Shown here piece by piece: positions 31,448 through 43,566 of a DNA stretch of 64,000 nt. The notes beneath the pieces were generated by a model. That model was not told the origin of the DNA and ran no database searches. It was given only the letters and a program-made list of their open reading frames with translations. The first letter of the stretch is position 1. Every line of letters starts with the position of its first letter. Source of the DNA: Triplophysa rosa (Eukaryota; Chordata; Actinopteri; Cypriniformes; Nemacheilidae); contig NC_079892.1 in the NCBI RefSeq assembly GCF_024868665.1, positions 2,954,857 to 3,018,856 of the forward strand, in the 5' to 3' direction. The position numbers and the translations under genes were made by a program.

Positions 31448-33335
31448 ACGGTCTCTATTTTTTCTCATTACTCTTTCACTCAATCATAGGAGAAACAAAT
31501 GAGACATCAAAAAAGATTCGAGAGTTTTCTTTGCTATCCGAGTGTTTGATGAACTCCAACCAATTTAAAGCATCCAAACACAGAAAAAAACAAGACCTGA
31601 CTGGATCTGTGGTGTAAATCCTGCAAATTGGGTTTGCGCTGGCAGGTTTTCTCAACAGCGGAGAATCTCATTAGGAATCTCCCCGTAAGCTCATTAAACA
31701 AAACGCAGTCGCCGCGTGACACGCAAACCGTGACAGAGAGACTGACCAGAGCTTAGCCCGAGGATGAATGAGACTCGTTCGGAGCAAACAGGACAGGAGC
31801 GAGGGACTCGTTGTCCTTTCCGAAGTACGCTGAACTGCCGACAGACCTACGCTTTGTGAAACGTCCCGGTGTCGCATCTTTAAGAGCAAGGGTCAAGGCT
31901 CCTGCCGGGTTAAATGGCTTCTATAAGCACACGCTTTAAGTGACTAACTAAAAATAACGCGGCGACCCAGTCAATCCAGAAGTAATTGCGGTGGAGAGGC
32001 TAATGGTGTGGCTAGCCCCCCTGTAGAGCCCAGCGGCAAGGCCTTTCTCTCGCTGATAGATTTTAAGACCAGAAGATTCGATTTCCGCCAGCAAGAGCAC
32101 TCACTGAATGGTTTAAAGCTCAAAGCTAAGAGAACCCAACGCAGGCCTGCTGTTTTCATTCACAACAACGCAGATCGATTTTGTTTGCCGCGTATTAGCT
32201 CGCACGCACACCTTTCAATAAATCCTCAGAGTTTGTCTTTCATCTTAGCCGATACTTTTCATTTTGTTCTTTCGTTTGGTGCACAAGCTCAGGTAGCAGA
32301 TCCACGATTGTCAAATACCGATCAATAATTTAGTCCTGTGAACAGACGTGTCCAGATCTGCGTCTCTGTGACCCGTCCTTGAGCCAAGAGCGTGTGGAAG
32401 CCCATTAGAGCGTGTTTTTGTGTCTGGTGTGCGTGTTCCCTGTGGCCACGTTTGTGTATCAAAGAAAGTGATCTCATTACCAGGTGTGGGTTGCGTTCAG
32501 GTGCCAATCTCACGGTTGGGTTTAGTAAGGCTGGAGGAGGGGGGCCCGGACCCCTGCCGTCTTAGATCGTCTCATCTCTTTCCAGCATCATGCAGAGAGC
32601 CCGTTCTTATCGCCCGAGGGCCAAGGGGTACCCAAGTAGGGTCACGGTCGCAGGACAAGGATACGGATACTCCCGGATCGTATGAGACATGCGTCGTGCT
32701 CTCATCTGTAACCATGTGCGTCTGGTTGTTGAATCAGGTCAGGTGATTTTTTTTCTTCTTCTTAATGGCATGTGGTCGAGGAACAACTTGTAGAGCAGGG
32801 CTAGTTGACTTTGAATAACTTATTTTTTGTATTTTGATAATCAAGCAGGTAGATTTTGTTGATCTGTTGTATGAATATTTTTTTTCACAATGAGTCATTG
32901 TGACTGAAAATTCAACCTTTACATTTCTTTCCATGCATGAAATGTCAAAATTTATAAGCATATATCACATATATCTGCCAAATTAAATACTTAACTTATA
33001 AAAGATATTTCATGTGATGTCGTTCTTTTTTTTTCTTTTCATTTGGGATAACAGCGGCAACGTTCTTGCCCAGTTGTTGAGCTTTCAAACTTTATCTTGT
33101 GTCATAATTTTAAAGTCCACACTAAAATTTTAGATTTTTGTTTTGATTGTAAACTTATCTAAACACAGATTGAGACATTGTTTTTGATATCTCATTTATG
33201 TTTTTTCAGTCTGAAGATTTTTTTGTCTTTTAAAGTACTCATTCAATTTAAATACTTAACAAAGAAGTTATTTTGTGCGGTTTTTCATCTTTTGTTTTTT
33301 TTTGGAGTACATGGTAGTTTTTTCCTATTATTAAA

Positions 33336-33636
33336 TTAAAGGAACATTTCACCCCAAAATGAAAATTCTGTCATCATTTACTCACCCTCAAGTTGTTCTG
33401 AATCTGTATAAATGTCTTTGTTCTGATAAACACAGAAAGATATTTGGAAGAATGCTTGTGACCAAACAGTTCTTGGCCACCATTACTACCATAGTAGGTA
33501 GATTACAAGCATTCGTCCAAATATCTTTCTCTGTGTTTATCTGAAAACACAGACATTTATACAGATTTGGAACATCTTGAGGGTAAGTAAATGATGACAG
33601 AATTTTTAGTTTTGGTTGGGTGAGCTGTCCCTTTAA
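33336..33636. mobile_element. TTAA-flanked fold-back MITE, copy 3
   Basis: The ends are TTAAAGGAACATTTCACCCC and GGGTGAGCTGTCCCTTTAA. The two arms mirror each other through AGATATTTGGAAGAATGC and GCATTCGTCCAAATATCTTT, so it can fold into a long hairpin. Confidence 0.88.
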
Positions 33637-34199
33637 TGATAAGGTTAGACGGCCTGATCTAGCAGCGGTGATTTAAATGTTATGTTCATGGGGCACTTTG
33701 GCAGTTCTTGAAGTTTCTTTCCGAAAGTCCTCAAGTGTCATTCAATCTCAGGACCGCTCTGATAAAACGAGGTCTGTTTTCAACGTTCTCGGGCCGATAA
33801 CAACACTTTATCTCGCTGTTAGCGAAAGCCTCTCACTGTCTGTCTCTCTAACTTGGAGGCCAATAATGGACGGCTTGAGGCCAAACTATAGAAGATCCAC
33901 CCAATACCATCGCACACAAGCGCACACGCACAGACACAGGGATGAGAGGAGAGAGAAGGGACTCTTTGTACATCATCTGGCTACTGATTCCATTAGAGAC
34001 CTCAGACTGCACAGATGTCCATCTGTGCTTTAATTCGTTTTTAAGGTTTTGCCATCCTCACAGAAAGATGTGTTTACTTTTTCGGAAAAAAGTGGCATGA
34101 AAGTAAAAGCAGCTCTTGAATTTGGCAAACTTATTTATGGTGTAGGGCAAGTTTCTCTTTCGCTGTAGTCATGCTTAGGCCTAAAAAAACACATTTCAT

Positions 34200-34268
34200 T
34201 TATATTTACGCATTTGCTAGATGCTTTTATCCAAAGTGACATCAAGTGCATTCAAGGCATTCAAGGTC
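34200..34268 (-). mobile_element. SINE 3' fragment
   Basis: The reverse strand reads TGCATTCAAGGCATTC-related sequence then GTCACTTTGGATAAAAGC and ATCTAGCAAATGC. This is the tail of the same tRNA-derived SINE type seen at 18175-18300. Confidence 0.6.
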
Positions 34269-35112
34269 CACACACATCTCATAAAAAAGTACAAATTCTT
34301 ATAAGTGAAGTTTTATTTAAGGTTGATTGAGTTTTGTGAATCCTTCAGATCAATTTTTTGTCTCTGTTTCTGAGCACGCAAGAATTCCTTCATCCGGGTC
34401 GCCGCCTCCAGTTGGGACTCGTGGGAACCGAGACAATTTATTACAAATTTAACAATTGCTTTTAAAGGACAAGCCATCGCCTCCAGTTGTCATGACCCAT
34501 TTGGCAGGATAATCAGCGCTTTAATTAACAAAGTCGGTTCGGAATATCAATTAAGACGAGTTTCTCGGCCACCCGCGTGCCGTTCTCCTTTCTGAAACCG
34601 GTTTACGTCGCCTTCCTCGCCGGTAATAATTTGTAGCTGTGGGCGAACGAATGTGATTATGTGACGAACACGCCTCTGTCGTTTACAACAATATTGCTTA
34701 TCTAATGAGAGGTAAGGGCGAGCGTCTGCCTGAACCGCAGCTCGTTTGTGCAGTTCTTGCTTTGCATATTTCACCTGGAAGGGATGTTTGGATTGAAATA
34801 GTGGAATCTGATTCCAGATCAGCGTAAATGGGGCACTAGGAAACATTTTTCACGAAACGCCCTAACGTGATGTGGCATGCGGCTGTCTTGTCATACTCGG
34901 TATGCATCAGGTCCGTATCGCGCTACGCAAGGAAACGCACACAATGTTCCTCAGAAAAACATGTTTGTTAACTGTCAGTTTGTGTCATCTGTGGCTTATA
35001 CGCAGAATCTAAAGATTCCCCACATCTTGCTTGTTCATGTATTGAATATATTCATTTTTATTGTGTGTTGCTTTTCACAAAACAGTAAATAATCTTTTTT
35101 AATCTCCCCCAG

Positions 35113-35231
35113 TGAGAAGACGAAGGCGAATTTGGCGAGAAAGAAAGAGCCAAAAGATGTTTCTTGTAGATGTCGGAGGAGAGGAATCCTGAGAGGAACC
35201 AGATTCAGCTGGAGGAGCCCATCGTAGTCCG
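35113..35231 (+). CDS. Translation-start exon of an unidentified gene (coding 35170-35231)
   Basis: The acceptor is TCTCCCCCAG|T and the donor is CCG|GTAAGA. The exon opens with a purine-rich untranslated part. ATG at 35170 is directly preceded in frame by TAG (35167-35169) and starts an open frame to the donor: MSEERNPERNQIQLEEPIVV plus two bases of the next codon (phase 2). The short acidic/polar start has no signal peptide, suggesting a cytoplasmic or nuclear protein. An overlapping small upstream frame (ATG 35157, stop at 35190-35192) could lower translation. I do not recognise the protein. No next exon is recognisable in the remaining 28.7 kb, so intron 2 would be very long. The upstream partner exon is probably the CpG-island exon at about 22.2 kb. 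Confidence 0.65.
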
Positions 35232-35388
35232 GTAAGACACCTATTACAAAAAATGCACGTATGTCAGATTTGATGTGGTACATGTATTATTTGAAACATT
35301 ATTGAGATATATTTCTCCTCGTGGATCCGTTTAACACATGTCACCGACAGGTCCGTGTAGGACTGGTTATACAGTTGCGATCTCAGGG

Positions 35389-35640
35389 TTTTGCAATTGT
35401 TGCAAAAGGTGCTTCAAAAGGTTCGTTGATGCTATAGAAGAACTTTTTGGTTACATAAACTTCTGTTTCAGAAAAGGTTCTTTGTGGCGAAAAAATGTTC
35501 TTCCGATTATAGAAAAGGTAAGAAAGAGATGGTTCTTTAAAGAACCTTTGACTGAATGGTTCTTTGTGGAACCAAAAATGGCTCTTCTATGGCATCGCTG
35601 TGAAGAATCCTTTTAAGCACCTTTATTTTTAAGAGCGTTG
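35389..35640. mobile_element. GGTTCTTTAAAGAACC-type fish repeat
   Basis: Multiple GGTTCTTT and AAGAACC blocks occur, including TGGTTCTTTAAAGAACCTTT and AACCAAAAATGGCTCTTCTA then TGGCATCGCTGTGAAGAA. It ends ACCTTTATTTTTAAGAGCG. The pattern is a common cyprinid interspersed repeat by recall. It lies 160 bp past the donor of the 35.1 kb exon. Related blocks occur at 10110-10260. Confidence 0.7.
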
Positions 35641-35869
35641 TCTCGAAGGCCAATAGAAAAGTCTACGGATGAGGTTTTGTTCCGTTAGTTGTAGATGTTT
35701 TCATTTTTGTACTATTTCGATTCTACATGTATTCAGTTTTCTTGGCATGCAGTTTTTTGGCATGTTGCTTTGTGTACACTAGTTATTGCGAATATATAGT
35801 CATATTTTGTCATTTTCTTTATTACTCAAATTGGTAGCTGATCGGTGGTCTGCTTTTGTTTACGTGCCT

Positions 35870-36130
35870 TCTAAACTGCAATCCATAACTTTTTTGTCTA
35901 AAATAAACAAAAAATCTGTGAGTGCGTACTTACCTTGTCCTGATTCGCAGCGGTAAGATTATAATAACGATTAATAATTTGAGACGTCGGTCTGATTTCA
36001 TAACTGTTAGTTTGACGTCATTTGACTTAAAATGACAAAGAGAAGTTTGTAAATTTTATGTTTCAAACAGAGATGGCGCCATAGTTGCGAAATTTACGGG
36101 TTGCAGTTTTAAGACTCTTAAGTCCAATTT
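35870..36130. repeat. Interspersed repeat, copy 1 of a pair
   Basis: Contains ACTTACC, CGCAGCGGTAAGATTATAAT and AGTTTGACGTCATTTGACTT. The reverse complement of 57290-57420 carries matching blocks (AGTTTGCCGTCATTTGACTT, CGGTAAGCTTAAAATAACGA). It is non-coding and its class is unknown. Confidence 0.5.
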
Positions 36131-38587
36131 TTACTTCTGTGTCGGACCTACGCCGTAGCCTACGCAGAGCCGCGTACCCTACGCCGTAGCATGACGTGCG
36201 CCTTTCCAAAACTGTAACAATGTATCAATTCGACACGGACCTCAAGCACTGTGATTGGTCTGCTTGAACCCCTCCCAAAGGTAATAAAATCATCGATAGC
36301 GGTGCGTTTACTCATACGCTTTTCCGAATTAATTATCTAAGTAAATGATTTGTTTGCTTCTGAAGAGGAAACTTCTACGAATGCATATGCAGTGAGTTCA
36401 GTCGCAACAACAGCTGTGTCCACGCCTTTTCTGCGCCAATTTTGACTTTAGTAAATACCGACAATGCGTTTTTTTACGCCGAAAGAGGCGTTTGCGCCGC
36501 CGCAAGCTGTTGGTAAATCTGGCCCTTAAACTTACAGGACCTCTGTCGTGATCGGCTAAGCTCAGGTGTCCGGCGCATGCCGTGCTCATGATGCTCGGAA
36601 TTCGATGACCTCATCCTTCCTGACCTCCCCAAACGGAAGACGACAGGAGAGAGAGTTATGTTGTTTGCATTGTAGATGTCATTGCTTCAGAAAGCAGAAT
36701 CACTATTAGGCATCAGGTAATTGAAAGCGTTGGGGAAGGACATAATGATGAAATGCTGATTCATTCTGAGAATTAAGTAGTTGCCGGCTGAAGTTAATTA
36801 TGGCCGGCTGTTGGACACCAGCTGCAGAAATTACAAACGGATGGTGTAATGACCTTAGTATTAAACGGAACGTCCCAGGAGGGGAAATACATTTAAATAT
36901 GAAGGGATTTAAAACGGGCCAAAGGCCAAATATAAGGTGCGTCTTACGGGCGCGAAATTTTAATTGGGCAACGTTGAGATACAGTGTATGCAGATTTCAC
37001 AAGTTCTACCGCGTTCTTCGACTGGTCGAAAAAGAGAGCATCGCCTCAAACTCACGCTGTTGGTTGAGCTAATGTTACTGTGTCGGAGTTATTTTTAGTT
37101 AAAAGCGCCACAGTGTTTACATGCACATTTCACTAAAAAGTGCACTTTACTTTTTAACTTTAAGAGTTTCACCAGGATTTGCAGAAAAAGTCTTTGAGAA
37201 AAACATTCTCACCTGTTTGTCTCGACAGACAAACTTGTTAGCTAAACTTGGATTACATGCCATCTTATCTGCCATGATGATAAAACATCCAGACCCTGCT
37301 TGAGAAAAATGTATTTAGTCAGAACAAAAATCAGTTTCCATGTTGAGCTGAACCGTGCAGGCCTTGACGTAAGTAGATGCTTTTATAATGGCGTCAGTAG
37401 GATTAATTTGTGTTTGTTTTGTGAAGTGTCGCTCGAGTGTAGGTGTGGTGAAGTGCTTTTCACCGCTGATAAAACAAAACTTAAGTGTGTTGAATGACAT
37501 TGACGGTTGTTTAAGATCGTGTGATTATAGAACGTAAACAATGAACTGTCAGGTGATGCTTTGATGCTCTCGGCAACATGTGAATACTGTAAAAACCATC
37601 CTTTCTTAGCTTTTTTCTTGTTTAACAAAATAAATTGATTAAAGCAAAAAAACTGTGTTAAATATTAAGGCTTTTCATACTATTAAGAGAGTATAAATAA
37701 TATAAAATAAACAAAAAAAATACAAATAATATAAAAAAATAAATCAAATTTTATAAATTAAATTAACCTTGTTCATATTGCTTACGTTGTTTGAATCATA
37801 ATATGTAAATGTATTAAAAATATATTTAACAAAATTTTGTGAGATTTATGCTTTAACAAGAAAAAAAAACTTTTTAAACTTACATATTGTAACACAATTT
37901 ATGAGTAATTCGGGGAGTAGTGTGTCATTTTTGCGTCCGTTATCGTACCAAACACTTGCTATAGAACTATTGATATTAACTAGAATGTCATTGTTAATAT
38001 TTTTGTAGCTCAGACAGCGGCGCGTATTATGACGTATTAAGACCTCTTTTGTCCGGATCGCACCGGATCGTGTCGTTCGCCGCTAGACGAGACGGGGTGT
38101 GACCGTGACCTCTACAGATGATTTAAACAGTGGCATAACTAACCCTCCATCCCTCCATCCCTCCGCTAGACTGAAGTCTGTCTCCAGAGGTCCTGCTCCA
38201 TTACCTGAGGGTCTCTGTGAACTTTCCAGTCAAACGGTTAGTCGCATTAGTCTCGTGCCGTGGCAGATCTTACGCCGCACTCCTCTCAGGGATATTAGAG
38301 CAGTTTTCCAGCCGGCTTAATGAGGTGTGCGTTTTTGTGTTTGTCCGCACGTGTGTGTTTGAACCCTTGGTAATGCATTACATTTGTGACATTAAAAATG
38401 AATGCCGGGCCTTTATCGCTCTCGTAATATCAGGCCGCAAGAGGACGGTGTGTACACCGGACTCCACACCGAGAAGTTATGAAGAGACCTTTTGCTTGTG
38501 AGATTATAAGCAAAACGTGGTTTTTATATTCACGTAGCATGTGAACGTATGTTTTAATCTTAATTCTTAACTTTCTGATTTACTGTT

Positions 38588-38856
38588 TTAAGGGATAGTT
38601 CACTCACAAATCTTTTATTTACCCTATCAAAACTTGTATTTGACTCCTTCTTCAGTGGAACTGAGATGAGATATTTTGAGAAACGTTTCAGTGGTTTTGT
38701 TCAAGTCAATGGGGGCCAGTGTTGTTTGGTTAGCAACATTCTTCAAAATATCTTCTTTTGTCTTCTGTCATTCAAAGTCCTACAGGTTTGGTATGACGTA
38801 AGGATGAGTAAATGATGAAAAAACAAAAATATTTTTTGGGTAAACACTCCCTTTAA
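38588..38856. mobile_element. TTAA-flanked fold-back MITE, copy 4
   Basis: The ends are TTAAGGGATAGTTCACTCAC and GGGTAAACACTCCCTTTAA. It contains the family core CAACATTCTTCAAAATATC and GATGAGTAAATGATGAA. It is more diverged than copies 1-3. Confidence 0.82.
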
Positions 38857-39839
38857 GTTTCACTATGGCACGCAAGGGATTCGTATACTGAAAACATGAT
38901 GTCAGAGGTGCACAGATGGCATACTATTTCTGGTCGATTTTTAAAGTATGCATCTGTTCACGCTTCCTGGGTTGTTACCCACAACCCCTTGACCCACACT
39001 GGGGGATTGGGTTGCGACGGTTCGCTGAAGACGCAGTTTTACGACACGGTAGCACGTCCCGAAAACCTCCATAGTGTCCAAGGTTATTATTATAAATGAT
39101 GACAAAGCCGAAAGCCAAGCAGAAATAAGCAAAACGTAGCTAAATATATTAATTAAAGGTGTTTTGTTTTTTATAGTAAAGTATTTTCTCCTACCTACAC
39201 CAAGCATATGCATAGACGGCTATAGATAAAGCCATTTGCATGTTGAGGTCCCGAGAATAATGTCTGTGGTATTTCAGAAATATGTGGAAATATTTGATAT
39301 TTCGTGCATGTTCTTGTTGAGCATCATTATCTTGCATCTCCTTGGAGATAAGTCACATGGCATGTACAGATCAGGTGATTGGCTTAGAAAGTTTTGCGGT
39401 CCTATAAGCAAAAATCTGAGATTTTACCGTATCATCTTCTCCAGGTATTGTACTCTCTTCTTGGCCCCAGATGTTTTTGTTTTCTTTGCTCAGTGGTTCG
39501 GCGGTGACTCCTTCATCGTCGTAGGTTGTTCTCCGAGCGCTGCCTGAACCGGCGGGTTAGTAATCAGGTCAAACTCCCCAGCTGATTTAATGCAAATAGA
39601 CAGCCGTCTGATTCCTCACCGTCCACGTTCTCTGCTGGGATATGCTGCCGTACCGTTATCTGACCGACTTTATTTGTCAAGCGCCCCCCCAGATCTCTCA
39701 CCTGCCACCTGAGCCCCTTCACGCTCGAACGGCGCAGGTCACCTGATGCTGTCGCGCGTGCGCGGGATAAAGGTCAGGTGTGTTGTCTCTGTGTAAAAGT
39801 GCTTACAGTTTAGAGAAAGCCGTGACGAAGCGCTCGACC

Positions 39840-40107
39840 GTTCACCCAAACATTCAAATTGTGTCATCGTTTATTCACCCTCATCAAGTGTGTATATGAC
39901 TCTTTCTTCTGTGGAACACAAAAGAAGATATTTTGAGAAATGTCTCAGTGGTTTTGTGTTCATACAGTGGAAGTCATTTGGGTTCGATGTTGTTTGGTTA
40001 GCAAAATTCATCAACATATCTTCTTTAGTGTTCTGCAGAAGAAAGAAACGACATGAGGATGAATAAATGATGAAAGAATTCTCGTTTTTGTGTGAACATC
40101 TCTTTAA
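39840..40107. mobile_element. TTAA-type fold-back MITE, copy 5 (left edge eroded)
   Basis: Begins at GTTCACCCAAACATTCAAAT without a clear TTAA and ends TGTGAACATCTCTTTAA at 40107. The core CACAAAAGAAGATATTTTGA and its mirror are present. Confidence 0.82.
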
Positions 40108-40565
40108 ACAGATCAGTGAACGTCTATATGGGGACAAATGTTACATTGTTTTGAGGTTTGGTTGCTACTTTTAACAAGCTTAGGTGTTTTTATTTACTAA
40201 TTAATATTTTCTTTAGTTCAAACCTTCCCTTCAGCTTTTACACATTTTAGCCTCTCGTGATTCCTTCTGCGCGCCATTAAAGTCTCTAGCCATTTTAACA
40301 GCCTCTTTTGTCCGTGACCGTACGTGTTTGTTGGTTCCAAGTTTCCATTTACCGTGCGAGGTTTGGGATGAAGCCTGACCAGATAGAAAACCGAAAGGCC
40401 CCTAAAAAACAACCTAGGCCATCATCTCTTTATGGCGGCCATTGTTGTCTGAAAATTCACATCTTGTTTATTTCTTGTCTGCTCCTGCTTTTGTGTTTTC
40501 TCATTTTTGGTTTGTATCTGGCTGGAAATTGATAAGACAGAGTCCCTGACAATCTAAAAGGCTTT

Positions 40566-40617
40566 GTGTGTGTGTGTGCGTGTGCGTGTGTGCGTGTGTG
40601 TGTGTGTGTGTGCGTGA
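40566..40617 (+). repeat. (TG)n microsatellite with CG interruptions
   Basis: About 26 dinucleotide units with several GCGTG variants. Confidence 0.93.
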
Positions 40618-40891
40618 GGAGGGATACAAGCGGGCTTCTTGTTTATCTAGCTTGCCTTTTCCAGATGGCGTGCAGCAGAAAGAATCCACTTCTTGACACG
40701 GTCTCTTTCTCTGCCTCATTACCGGACGGCTGGGGGCTCTCGCAGGAATCCGGGCAGGTTTTCAGGGCCACAACACGCGCTCACAAACAGACACACATCA
40801 GTGAGGTAGAGTTCTGAAATGAGGAGGCAAACACCTCTCCGTGTTTTAGTCCATTGTCTGTTTATGATTTGTTTACACAGTTTCTAGATTT

Positions 40892-41080
40892 GAGGGATAG
40901 TTCACCCAAAAATAAAAATTCTGTATGTGGGACTTTCGTTTGAGAAGATATTTTGAAAAATGTCTCTGAGGTTTTGTGCCCATACAACGGAAGTCAATGA
41001 GGGTGAATGTTGTTTGGTTACCGGCATTCTTCAAAATATCTTCTTTTGTGTTCCGCGGAAGAAAAAAAGTCCCTCTGAAA
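40892..41080. mobile_element. TTAA-type fold-back MITE, copy 6 (internally and terminally deleted)
   Basis: Begins GAGGGATAGTTCACCCAAAA and contains GAGAAGATATTTTGAAAAAT with the mirrored TTCAAAATATCTTCTTTTGT. It lacks the right terminus. Confidence 0.78.
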
Positions 41081-41671
41081 CTTTATCTACATGTGTTGCT
41101 GTTAAACATTGTTAATAATGCGAGTCAGTGCATCGTTCAGTCTCACATTTCATAATATTTGTTCTGTTTCATTTCTTGCATTGTCCATTATCGCAGGATG
41201 TTTTTGTGTCTGTAAACATTTTGCCTTTATTCTCATTCTAATGGCTTGTGATCCATTAGGTGTAATGGATATTTACAGGTTTATACATCAGTAATGGTAC
41301 AGTCCTTTCAAAACCATCGCCAGTCAATCAATACCAGCCTTTGTTAGCGCGAATGGGTTTTGCTGCATTTGTTGCTGTGTTGTTCGGTATGAAACGCTTT
41401 TATAGGGCAAAGTGCACAGATTCTTTCAAAGTGAGGTTTATTTTGAACCCGTAACGCAACAGGAAGCGTTGCTTCACCGCTGGCGGTAATCACGGTCTAT
41501 TTTTGAGCATCGCTGTAGACGGCGCGCTCAGCAGAAGATCCACCGTCCTGCAGCTGTAATCAAGCACACCTGAACAAGCTAATCAAACACCACTTGTAAT
41601 TTGCATACTTACACCGTGCGGTCAGAAAGTGGTGATGAGAAAGTACGCACTTTGAAGTATATGGCAATGCT

Positions 41672-41930
41672 GGGTTCCAGACACTTTGGATTTAGGATAT
41701 TTCCCACCTCGACCTGGAAGTAATTTCTGGAATGGGTCTGTGATCATCTTGTGACCCAAATGCAGCACCACTGCATGCTTCACTTTATATGTAAATAAAC
41801 ACTTTGAATATTGAAATGTTACTAAATAATTAGTAACGTTAATGTTTTATTGTTACTAATCCAGACGTTTTTCTAGGTTTGAGGTGGGAAATATCGTAAA
41901 TCTGAGGTATTGAGACTACTTCGCAAGATG
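41672..41930. mobile_element. Candidate fold-back MITE
   Basis: The left arm TTAGGATATTTCCCACCTCGACC mirrors the right arm (reverse complement TTACGATATTTCCCACCTCAAACC) across about 200 bp. Weaker pairing continues outward (GGATTTAGG versus AGATTTACG). No target duplication or known family was found. Confidence 0.45.
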
Positions 41931-43509
41931 TATCAATTGGTCCAGAAGCATTTCCAGTATCGATTTTTCTAGTTGTTTTATTTACGTTTTTTAATCTGAA
42001 ATGTATTGTTAAATCTTAAAAATATTAATTTAACACTTTAAGTTGGTAAGAAATGTTCTGTTGGTTGTATTTTGTTCAAACATTTGTGTAGTGTTAAAAA
42101 ACTGAAACGGGTTTTTCTGGACCAACTTTGTTTGTTTACATCTTCCCGAAGTATAAAATTGCTTGAAAAAGCTTAAAACACTATGCACTCTTTTTTACAT
42201 TTTACTCATAGTTTTTATTGTTTATTTTTAACTAAAGTTACTGAAAATAAAAAAACCGTTTCGTAGCTTATCGCAGTTTGCAAAAGCTAATGATGATTAG
42301 CAGTTTGACCTGTGGGACACAATTTTGTTTGTTTCTGTTTGACGTCATTCTTAAATCACTTGAGCATTTCACTTCCATCAATTGTGTTTGTCTAAGTATG
42401 GATGTTCTCTGTCTTTTCGTTGTGCATCTATTGGCCGTCCTGTGGGTCATCTTGCTTTTGCATGAGATTCGATTAAACAGGTGTTGGTCTCCTTGTTGTT
42501 GTGTGTTTGTATTGATAGACGCTCGATTGGTCCGTCAGATAAGGACGAGCTTGTCACAGACCACCGATCCGACGCTTATCTTTGCGTTCCACTGCTGCCT
42601 CAGTTCTAATGAGTGATAGAATCCCTCGAAACCATTATCGAGCTCTTCGTCTGCCAATACGTTGACTCTGGCGGGCGCTTTGTTTGCCTGAGGTGATTAT
42701 TTGTTTGTGTAAAGGTGTGTTTGTGGCCAACTGTTGATAGGGTCAGATGTCATTCTTACTCTCGGTTTCTATTACTAAAACATGTCAGTTCAGTCGGCGG
42801 CCATCTTGAAAATGCCTCCCCGCAGCTATTTTCAAGTCGTGCAGGTAGAGGTCTTATATAGTTTATTTTATGCTGCGTCACGCCATGTCGCAGCTCCCAT
42901 AATAACGAGACGTTGACGTCTCTTATACCTAGGTTTCTATGGCAACACACCGTTTTGTATTTGTTGTATGTTTGTGCTTGCAGTAATTTGAACTTTAGTC
43001 TAAATTGACTGCCATTTAAAAGAAATGATTAAAAAAATAAATGAAATATAGAAAAAATGATTCATAATTAAATATTGAGAGATACTGTAACTACTTTATT
43101 ACTTTCACTCCTTACTTTTACTTTTGCAAACGTTGCGGCAGTCAGGAGGTACATCTTGGATCTTTCAGAAAATGCGTAGTTTACAAGTTGTAGTTTTTAA
43201 GGTCGATCATGTAAAATCACAGTAATTATGCAGGCCATGAATGCACTTTTACGAATATTTATTTACAAATATATTAAAGAAAAAAAATATTCAATGTATT
43301 TCATAAAATATTTTTCATTTTGGTCTATAGTAGATTTATGCATTTGCAAATCCTTTTGTTTCTGCCTTTCTTCAAAATGTTTACATTTTTTAGAAGGTAT
43401 AAATTTACTATAGAACAATTTTTTTTGCTAGTTATTGGCTATATCATATACATTTTATAATAAATGTTTCTGCTGTTATGTTGAAAAGGAATGTTGAGTG
43501 ATGTGGCAT

Positions 43510-43566
43510 TCAGTTATGTATATATGTATATGTACATATACTGTATACAGTATACATATATACCAT
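43510..43566. repeat. TATA/TGTATA palindromic A/T repeat
   Basis: Alternating ATATGTATATGTACATATAC, then ACTGTATACAGTATACATATA, forms a self-complementary stretch of about 50 bp. Confidence 0.8.

Larger units (their letters stand above)
22228..35112 (+). other. Probable first intron of the unidentified gene
   Basis: It is bounded by the donor at 22228 and the acceptor TCTCCCCCAG at 35103-35112. It contains unique, moderately GC-rich sequence, three TTAA-flanked elements, a SINE fragment and microsatellites, but no long coding frame. Two short segments with splice-like borders (27115-27185 and 30609-30654) could be optional exons. Assignment as one intron is inference. Confidence 0.45.
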
